From Bryobacteraceae bacterium (GTDB lineage Bacteria; Acidobacteriota; Terriglobia; Bryobacterales; Bryobacteraceae): a stretch of 5,000 nucleotides of DNA. Below are positions 1-5,000 of this stretch, one piece after another; the stretch's first letter is position 1, and every line of letters starts with the position of its first letter. A program made the position numbers and the translations under genes. The stretch lies in assembly GCA_025350445.1 (NCBI GenBank), contig JANXXV010000825.1, positions 1 through 5,000 of the forward strand, in the 5' to 3' direction. The notes under the pieces are model-generated. The model was given only the letters and a program-made list of their open reading frames with translations, was not told where the DNA came from and searched no databases.

Positions 1-11
1 AGATTGTCCTG

Positions 12-3000
12 TTAGAAGATCAGCTTCATACCCAATGAAAGAACGCGGCCGGGTCCGGAACTGTTGACGGCTCCGAATCCGCCGGCGGCATTTCCATTAT
101 TATCGAATCGCGCGGTGGTGTTGATGCCGGTGAAATTGGTGTGGTTGAACAAATTGAACGATTCGGCGCGGAACTGCAGGTTGCGGGTTTCGAGGATACG
201 GAAATTTTTGAGCAGACTGAGATCCCATTGCTGGAAGCCGGGTCCGATCAGGATGTTGCGGCCGCTGTTACCGAACAGGCCGGGCGTCATGAGGTTGGGG
301 TTGACGACGGCTTCGGTGCGAAACCAATGGGCGGGTGTGCGGTCGCCGCCGGAGAGATTGGGGTTGCCGTTGACGGAGGCGCGGGCGGAACCGGCGCCAA
401 TGCGGGCGATATCCGTGGGGACTGTTATGGAATTTGGCGCGCCGGATTGAAATGTAGTAACGCCGGAGAGTTCCCATCCACCGAGCGCCGTCCGGGCGAA
501 GGCGTTGGCGCTCTTCATGAAGAAGGGCAGCGTGTAGATGTAATTGAAAGTGAGGATCTGGGCGCGGTGAATACTGGAAAGCGCGATGTCGTTCTTGGGG
601 TGATAGCTATCCTGCGGCGTACCGCCGCCGACGGTGTCCATGGTCTTTGAGAAAGTGTAGCTGGTTCCGAACGACAAGCCGCTGCGCAACCGGCGGGTGA
701 CGCTGACTTGCAGGCTGTTGTAGTTGGTGTTGTCGCTATCGTCCCTGAGGGTGATGTTGCCGTAGCCCTGATAGGGGCGAAGGGCGTTCACATTGATACC
801 GGAGTTTGGAGCGTTGAGCCGGGTACCCGCGGGGAGCTGGTTCAAGTTGCGCGTGTAGGTGAAGTGGCGGGCGACGTTGCCGACGTAATTCACTTCCATG
901 ATGACGGACGCTGGAAGCTGGTGTTGGACTCCGAAGTTGTAGGTGATGACTTGTGGGGTGGGAAGAACTTCGGGCCAAGCGGTGATGTCAGACGGGAAGA
1001 GGCGCGCGGTGCCGCCGCCCGGGGCGTCGATGTTACCGTCGAAGATATTTGCGACGTTGACGAATGGCGGATTCTGGGCTTGGGCGCTGATCTGATTCGA
1101 TCCGACGCGGTCGTAAAAGATTCCGAAACCGGTGCGGATGGCGGTTTTGCCGTTGCCGAACACATCGTAGCCAATGCCGACGCGCGGACCCCAATCGTTC
1201 CAGTTGGTGGCAGATGCGCCATCGGGCAGGCCGACGAAGAGCCGCTTGAGCGATGGATCGTCATATTGTGGCAGACGGCCCTTGGCGGCATCCGGGAAAC
1301 TGCTTCCGTAGATGGCGATGCCGTTATAGGGGTCGCCTGAATTCGGGGTGATGGAGCCGTTGCCCGGGGCGACCTGGACCGCGTTTGCGGATTTGAAAAG
1401 GCGCGGCAGCCAGGTGGAAGAGTTGCCCTGCGCGTTGGAGTACGACGGGATGATGTTGTAGCGCAAGCCTAGCTCCACGGTGAGGCGCTTGGCCACTTTC
1501 CAACTGTCCTGGGCGTAGAACTCGTACTGACTGAAGCGGGCCCACCAGAATGAATCGTTCTGGGTTTCCGTGTAATTTTGAAAGTTGCCCAACAGGACAT
1601 CGGCGATCGGATTCTTTGTGGAGAGAAGGGCAGAGGTGTTGAAAGTGACTACGCCTTCGTCGCGCACATTTGTATCTTCGTTCTTGCGGGAGCGGGTGAT
1701 CTGCGCTCCAAACTTCAGAGTGTGGGATCCGAGCACCTTCGTAAAATCATCGCGGACCTGGAAGGTGCCGTTGGCGGTTTTGATTCGGTCGCCGGAGTTG
1801 TAACCGGAGAAGCCGGCGATGTTGACTTGCGGGCCGACGTTGGAGCGGTTGGCGGGGAAGATTTCCTGGAAGGTCAAACCCAGCGCGGGCCGTGTGATGG
1901 CGGAGACGTCCGGCGTGCCGTGAATTGCATTCTTGCTGATGTTGAAGCTGACGTAATTGATCATCGTCGGCGAGAACGAATGCTGCAAGGCGATGGAGGT
2001 GATATAGCCGGGGCGCGGGCGCGGGTTGGGGACGAATGCGAACGTGTTGTTGCGGAATGGGAAAACCAAGTCCTGTTTATCGTTCGTCAAGCGATAGGAC
2101 AATTGCGTGTTTTGTGAAATGTTGTAGTCGAGCCGGAAGAGTTCCTCACGGTAATTTGTGATGGCGATGCCGGTGGCGATGTTGTTTCCGCCTGGTCCAA
2201 CGAAGTTCGGAAGCGGATAGGGCTTTAGCAGCAGGGGCCCGTTCTTAGACCAACGGCTGGCGGGAACAATGCGGTTGGGAAATGGCGCGTTGGTGTTGGG
2301 GTCAATGGGTGCGGCGAGGGTGGACCCATTCAAACCGCCGGTGAAATCGCCGGCGCGCTCGGCTGCCGTGGGAGTGGTGTTGGTGCCGGTCTGGCCTTGG
2401 CGGACGAATTTGAATTCTTCGGCAAAAAAGAAGAATAGCTTGTCGCGATTCCGGTTGAATTTGCCGGGGACGAAGACCGGACCGCCGACGGTGCCGCCGA
2501 AATCGTTGAAGCGAAGAGAGTCTACTTTGGCGGAGAAGAAGGATCGGGCGTCAAAAGCGTCGTTACGGACGAATTCAAAGAGGGTACCGTGAAAATTCTT
2601 GGTTCCGCTTTTGGTGACTAGATTGATGATGGCGCCGGCGCGGCCTCCGAATTCGGCGGCGTAGCTGGAGGTTTCCATTTTCACTTCGGCGATGGCGTCG
2701 ATGTTAGGGTCGACGATGGCGTTACTATTCGCGCCATTATCATGATTTTCAGCGCCATCAACGAGGAAGTAGCTGGATTGGGTACGAATGCCGTTGATGT
2801 TTTGTTGATTCAGGGCGAGCTGCGGGTTGAAGACGTTGAGGGTGGTGGCGACTACGCCCGGGGAGAGGCGCAGGAGCTGTGTGTATTCGCGGCCGTTGAG
2901 CGCAATTTGACTGACTTGTTCGCCGTTGATGACGCGGCCGACGCTGCCGGTGGTGGCCTGTACCTGTTCCGCCGACGCGCTTACTTCCACCGATTCGGTG

Positions 3001-3329
3001 ACCTGGCCGACTTCGAGACGAAAGCTGACGGTGCGCTGCGAGGCGGCATCCAGCGCGACGCCGGTCTGGCGCGAGGCGCGGAACCCTGGCTGCTCCACAC
3101 GGACTTCATAGGTGCCGAAAGGAAGGCTGGGGAATACATAGAAGCCGCTGGAATCTGTCCGGACGGATTGCTTCAGGCCAGCGGCTTCAGTGGCTTCGAC
3201 GGCGCAATCGGCAATGGCGGCGCCGGAGGAATCGGAGACGGAGCCGGAGATACGGCCGACGTTAGTTTGTGAAAAAGCCAGAGTGGCGGCGAGGGTTAAG
3301 GCTAGTGCGAGGCGGTTCAATGGCAACAT
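12..3329 (-). CDS. TonB-dependent receptor, Oar-like, with N-terminal carboxypeptidase-regulatory-like domain
   Basis: Complete gene of 1105 codons, ATG at 3327-3329 and TAA at 12-14. The product is predicted to be an outer-membrane beta-barrel transporter energised by TonB; the ligand is unknown. Residues 1-20 form a signal peptide (one Arg, Leu/Ala-rich core, likely cut after AFS). Residues 25-108 resemble a carboxypeptidase-regulatory-like Ig fold (GRISGSVSDSSGA, then GTYEVRVEQPGF). Residues 111-121 (TESVEVSASAE) could act as a TonB-box-like segment, but no classical box is evident. The plug spans about 130-245 and includes NGREYTQLLRLSPGVV, DGAENHDNGANSN and YAAEFGG (223-229). Barrel blocks typical of acidobacterial Oar-like proteins follow: VRNDAFDARSFF (254-265), FYAQDSW (604-610), ELGLRYN (619-625), GFGIFYDR (734-741), SYTFSK (890-895) and SFNLFNHTNF (1057-1066). 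The chain ends in Phe, as barrel-assembly signals usually do. Its length is normal for the family and the frame is intact. An in-frame TTG at 3390-3392 would add 21 residues ahead of the signal peptide. The ATG is preferred because it has a good Shine-Dalgarno sequence and directly starts a signal peptide. Family assignment is strong; substrate is open. Confidence 0.94.
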   Translation of the reverse strand: MLPLNRLALALTLAATLAFSQTNVGRISGSVSDSSGAAIADCAVEATEAAGLKQSVRTDSSGFYVFPSLPFGTYEVRVEQPGFRASRQTGVALDAASQRTVSFRLEVGQVTESVEVSASAEQVQATTGSVGRVINGEQVSQIALNGREYTQLLRLSPGVVATTLNVFNPQLALNQQNINGIRTQSSYFLVDGAENHDNGANSNAIVDPNIDAIAEVKMETSSYAAEFGGRAGAIINLVTKSGTKNFHGTLFEFVRNDAFDARSFFSAKVDSLRFNDFGGTVGGPVFVPGKFNRNRDKLFFFFAEEFKFVRQGQTGTNTTPTAAERAGDFTGGLNGSTLAAPIDPNTNAPFPNRIVPASRWSKNGPLLLKPYPLPNFVGPGGNNIATGIAITNYREELFRLDYNISQNTQLSYRLTNDKQDLVFPFRNNTFAFVPNPRPRPGYITSIALQHSFSPTMINYVSFNISKNAIHGTPDVSAITRPALGLTFQEIFPANRSNVGPQVNIAGFSGYNSGDRIKTANGTFQVRDDFTKVLGSHTLKFGAQITRSRKNEDTNVRDEGVVTFNTSALLSTKNPIADVLLGNFQNYTETQNDSFWWARFSQYEFYAQDSWKVAKRLTVELGLRYNIIPSYSNAQGNSSTWLPRLFKSANAVQVAPGNGSITPNSGDPYNGIAIYGSSFPDAAKGRLPQYDDPSLKRLFVGLPDGASATNWNDWGPRVGIGYDVFGNGKTAIRTGFGIFYDRVGSNQISAQAQNPPFVNVANIFDGNIDAPGGGTARLFPSDITAWPEVLPTPQVITYNFGVQHQLPASVIMEVNYVGNVARHFTYTRNLNQLPAGTRLNAPNSGINVNALRPYQGYGNITLRDDSDNTNYNSLQVSVTRRLRSGLSFGTSYTFSKTMDTVGGGTPQDSYHPKNDIALSSIHRAQILTFNYIYTLPFFMKSANAFARTALGGWELSGVTTFQSGAPNSITVPTDIARIGAGSARASVNGNPNLSGGDRTPAHWFRTEAVVNPNLMTPGLFGNSGRNILIGPGFQQWDLSLLKNFRILETRNLQFRAESFNLFNHTNFTGINTTARFDNNGNAAGGFGAVNSSGPGRVLSLGMKLIF
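3270..3329 (-). other. Signal peptide of the TonB-dependent receptor
   Basis: The first 20 codons from the ATG encode a short N-region with a single Arg (MLPLNR), a hydrophobic Leu/Ala core and an AFS|QT site suited to signal peptidase I. The Asn-Val-Gly-Arg that follows leads straight into the carboxypeptidase-regulatory-like domain. The exact cleavage point is inferred by eye. Confidence 0.8.
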
Positions 3330-3335
3330 GGAGAG

Positions 3336-3343
3336 CTCCCCTT
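3336..3343 (-). promoter_or_regulatory. Shine-Dalgarno sequence of the receptor gene
   Basis: Read on the minus strand, AAGGGGAG lies six bases before the ATG at 3327-3329. The purine-rich core GGGGAG has good anti-SD complementarity and normal spacing. It decides the start in favour of this ATG over the in-frame TTG at 3390-3392, whose product would carry an N-terminal extension that blurs the signal peptide. Confidence 0.75.
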
Positions 3344-3363
3344 TCGATAAATCAGTTTGCTGA

Positions 3364-3392
3364 AAGATATATGGTTTGGCAGGCAAAGTCAA
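3364..3392 (-). promoter_or_regulatory. Candidate sigma70-type promoter for the receptor gene
   Basis: On the minus strand, TTGACT (3392-3387) matches the -35 consensus at five of six positions. TATCTT (3369-3364) matches the -10 consensus at four of six. The spacer is exactly 17 bases. Transcription would start near 3357, leaving a leader of about 28 bases that holds the Shine-Dalgarno sequence. The -35 box overlaps the TGA stop of the cytochrome gene. This suggests the receptor can be transcribed separately even if read-through from upstream also occurs. The match is by eye, and acidobacterial promoter consensus is poorly known, so confidence is moderate. Confidence 0.42.
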
Positions 3393-5000
3393 TGTTCCGC
3401 CAACCGCTGTAAGAAGATCCGGGCCCGCGGAGAACCTGGATCCAGCGCCAGAGTTTGCTGGTATGCTGCCGCAGCGCCGTTGCGGTCACCTGTCGCCTCC
3501 AGGCAGACTCCGAGATTTAACCATGACAGGGGATCTTCCGGTTCGGCTTGAACAGCTTTTGAAAGTAGCGGCAGCGCATCTTCAAAACGCTGTTTGCTGG
3601 AGTAAAGCACCGCCAGACTATTCAGCAATGCGGGATCATTCGGCATACGGGCCAGTGCCGGTTGCATCAACTGTACGGCCAGATCCACTTCACCGCGATC
3701 CATCAATAACTGCGATGCGGCGATGTAGCCGCGAGGATCATTGGGGAACTTTTGGATGATTTGACGGAACGCCTGAATTGCATCCTGTGCTCGGCCTGCC
3801 TTCTGTAGAACCTCAGCGAGGACGAGGTAGGGGTCCACCTCCGCGGGTTTTGTGTTGGCGATCGCTTTGCGCAGAGCTACCGGATCGCGCTGCGCCATCG
3901 CGAGGTATAGATCGGTTTCGGGCGACGGCGGAAGTTCAGGTGGATAGAGTAGCGCGATCTTACCGGAAAGACGTTCGTGACGCTCCGGAAGCGGCGCCAG
4001 CGGATCTCCAGGAAGGGGTGTGCGTCGAATGCGATGATCCGTCAGGACGACGTGCACCGCATCCTCGGTTCGCCTCTTCCGCATGTGGCAGCTTGCGCAA
4101 TCGCGTGTGGATGCCTGATGCGCCGCAGCGTGGCAACCGCGGCATACCTGGGTGTAATGCTGTTCGGCTTCTAACGAGGTAAGCTGCCGGTGCGGATTGT
4201 GGCAGGTAGTGCAGGTCAGCCGGCCGGAACTTAGGGAGAAGCACTTCGACTTCAGCAAACCGTATCCCGATCCATTGACGGTGATGCGGTCCTCCGCCGG
4301 CGAATTCGCGAATTCGAAATAAAGCATGAAGCCGCCCAAGGGCTCTCCGGGACGATAGGAAAACGGTGTCCGCCCTAAGCGGCGGATGGCGTCCGGAAGC
4401 GTGCGGCTGGCGGATTCCAAATGACACTGCAAGCAGACTTCGAGCCCGCGTTGCGGGCTCAGTTTGGCAGGGTTAACGATGGGGCCCTTCCCGGCGGCGT
4501 GAAGTTCGCCTGGCCCATGGCAGCGCTGGCAATCCAGGCCTCGGGCGATACCGCCATTGGCCTTTGAAGGATATCCGTTATGGCAGAAGAGGCACGAATC
4601 CGCCACCTCACGGCGGAAATCGGAGTGGTCCGGCCGATCATACCCTGGACTCATGTTCCAGAAGCCGCCGTTTTCGGAGTACCAACTGACTGGCAATTCT
4701 TTTAGCTTTCCGTTTTCCGCACGATGGACGAATGTCGTGGAATGGTTTCCCGAACCGATTGCATAATCCAGGCGTTTCTCAAAGGGGGGCGAGGATCTTC
4801 TGAGAAAGTAGGAGCCATCGCGTTTAAGGATCGAATACTGAAGCTGTGAAGGTGCGTGAAAAAAGCCACTCAATGGCGGGACAGTCTCGGCCTTCGTGAA
4901 TGTCTTGCCCATTGCGGTCTGCTGGTAGGCGTCGAAAATTTTCCGGTGGCAAGAGCGGCAGGTGGCGGGATCGAGGTAACCAGGCTCCACGGCGGCCGCG
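3389..5000 (-). CDS. Secreted heptaheme c-type cytochrome with C-terminal TPR array (5' partial)
   Basis: This open frame runs from the right edge of the window to TGA at 3389-3391. A GTG at 4988-4990 is the first possible start inside the window, but it is probably not the real one. Three Ala codons precede it in frame, and the sequence after it (EPGYLDPATCRSCH) looks like a mature cytochrome N-terminus, so AAA|VEP could be the end of a cut signal peptide. Numbering from the GTG, seven CxxCH heme sites are visible: CRSCH 11, CLFCH 133, CQRCH 154, CLQCH 186, CTTCH 260, CRGCH 283 and CASCH 298. The last leads into CHMRKRR and then H313 and DH 318-319, a conserved tail in this family. Possible distal ligands include H83, H121, H164 and H277. 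Residues 386-525 form about four TPR units (such as DPALLNSLAVLYSSKQRFED). The role is probably periplasmic electron transfer with protein docking; the partner is unknown. It lies 59 bases upstream of the receptor gene. The family call is firm; function is inferred. Confidence 0.9.
   Translation of the reverse strand, partial: AAAVEPGYLDPATCRSCHRKIFDAYQQTAMGKTFTKAETVPPLSGFFHAPSQLQYSILKRDGSYFLRRSSPPFEKRLDYAIGSGNHSTTFVHRAENGKLKELPVSWYSENGGFWNMSPGYDRPDHSDFRREVADSCLFCHNGYPSKANGGIARGLDCQRCHGPGELHAAGKGPIVNPAKLSPQRGLEVCLQCHLESASRTLPDAIRRLGRTPFSYRPGEPLGGFMLYFEFANSPAEDRITVNGSGYGLLKSKCFSLSSGRLTCTTCHNPHRQLTSLEAEQHYTQVCRGCHAAAHQASTRDCASCHMRKRRTEDAVHVVLTDHRIRRTPLPGDPLAPLPERHERLSGKIALLYPPELPPSPETDLYLAMAQRDPVALRKAIANTKPAEVDPYLVLAEVLQKAGRAQDAIQAFRQIIQKFPNDPRGYIAASQLLMDRGEVDLAVQLMQPALARMPNDPALLNSLAVLYSSKQRFEDALPLLSKAVQAEPEDPLSWLNLGVCLEATGDRNGAAAAYQQTLALDPGSPRARIFLQRLAEH
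3416..3835 (-). other. C-terminal TPR array of the cytochrome
   Basis: Residues 386-525 consist of four helix-turn-helix units of about 34 residues. Their starts are near DPYLVLAEVLQKAG, DPRGYIAASQLLMDRG, DPALLNSLAVLYSS and DPLSWLNLGVCLEATG. Each shows the Asp-Pro start and the small/large hydrophobic pattern of TPRs. The array is usually a protein-docking surface, and here it would be exported along with the heme domain. The single Cys in it (CLEATG) is not part of a heme motif. Confidence 0.88.
4301..4316. repeat. 16-bp perfect palindrome made of two CGAATTCG units
   Basis: The sequence CGAATTCGCGAATTCG equals its own reverse complement and is also a tandem duplication of an 8-mer. It lies in the cytochrome coding region, in the segment reading FEFANS. 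No function is evident. Chance or a small local duplication are the simplest explanations. Confidence 0.6.
4442..4460 (-). repeat. Perfect 8-bp hairpin inside the cytochrome gene
   Basis: GAGCCCGC (4442-4449) and GCGGGCTC (4453-4460) are exact inverted repeats with a 3-base loop. The hairpin lies in the codons just before heme motif 4 (CLQCH). No T-run follows on the minus strand, so it is not an intrinsic terminator. It may be chance in GC-rich coding DNA or may slow translation locally. Confidence 0.6.

Larger units (their letters stand above)
4025..4960 (-). other. Heptaheme cytochrome domain
   Basis: This stretch holds all seven CxxCH motifs of the cytochrome-TPR protein (residues 11-322 counted from the GTG at 4990). 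The hemes are unevenly spread. Heme 1 stands alone, followed by about 118 residues without a motif that include IGSGNHSTTFVH and WNMSPGYD. Hemes 2-4 are close together (133, 154, 186), then come a gap of about 70 residues and hemes 5-7 (260, 283, 298). The CQRCHGPGELH and CTTCHNPH blocks are typical of cytochrome c-554-like multiheme folds. That fold assignment is by motif recognition only. Confidence 0.85.

Noticed and set aside
1..11. Bases after the receptor stop, considered as a terminator.
   Set aside because: Eleven bases are too few to show a stem-loop.
2364..2430. Phe run in the receptor (LFFFFAEEF), considered as a frameshift or sequencing artefact.
   Set aside because: A KLFFFF-like block with a following acidic pair is normal in this receptor family, and the frame stays open on both sides.
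141..3272. A series of long plus-strand open frames opposite the receptor gene (141-650, 708-1340, 1578-2117, 2742-3272), all in one frame.
   Set aside because: They lie in the frame that pairs codon-to-codon with the receptor gene. In that frame a stop appears only where the receptor uses TTA, CTA or TCA, which are rare codons in GC-rich genomes. Their proteins are low-complexity Gly/Val/Asp/Ala-rich and match no family, while the minus-strand protein is clearly real.
3352..3363. Small inverted repeat (TCAG, 4-base loop, CTGA) between the genes, considered as a terminator or operator.
   Set aside because: A 4-bp stem with only a short, broken T-run is too weak for an intrinsic terminator, and nothing else supports an operator.
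3390..3392. TTG as the start of the receptor, overlapping the upstream stop.
   Set aside because: It adds 21 residues before a clear signal peptide and lies upstream of the likely promoter output. The ATG at 3327-3329 has a better Shine-Dalgarno sequence.
3376..4182. Plus-strand open frames opposite the cytochrome gene (3376-3759, 3778-4182).
   Set aside because: They are antisense to a gene with firm CxxCH and TPR motifs. Their own products show no recognisable motif or signal peptide.

Overview
The window is moderately GC-rich and almost fully coding. It carries two genes, both on the minus strand. Reading in the direction of transcription, the upstream gene (5000 down to 3389) encodes a secreted multiheme c-type cytochrome fused to a C-terminal TPR array. 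Its 5' end lies beyond the right edge of the window. After a 59-base gap comes a complete gene (3329 down to 12) for a large TonB-dependent, Oar-like outer-membrane protein with an N-terminal carboxypeptidase-regulatory-like domain. Only 11 bases follow its stop codon, and nothing can be read in them.

The likely source is an acidobacterium, with the Solibacter/Bryobacter type the best guess. Receptors of this architecture, with the signature blocks YAAEFGG, VRNDAFDARSFF and SFNLFNHTNF, occur in very large paralogous families there. Cytochrome-TPR proteins with a CHMxKRR...DH motif are also common in that group. This assignment rests on recognising the protein families; no marker gene is present.

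Layout: 1-11, no feature. 12-3329, TonB-dependent receptor. 3330-3392, short intergenic segment with a plausible sigma70-type promoter (TTGACT, 17 bases, TATCTT) and a clear Shine-Dalgarno sequence. 3389-5000, heptaheme cytochrome/TPR gene, 5' partial. The two genes are co-oriented and may be partly co-transcribed, but the receptor seems to have its own promoter.

How they may work together is inference. The cytochrome should be exported and loaded with seven hemes in the periplasm, with its TPR domain available to dock a partner. The receptor should sit in the outer membrane and move a ligand across it using TonB energy. Their adjacency suggests a cell-envelope module, but the sequence names neither substrate nor redox partner. 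I found no CRISPR array, mobile element, tRNA, rRNA or clearly new system. The most useful points are the two start-codon issues, the internal promoter, and the fused cytochrome-TPR architecture beside a receptor.
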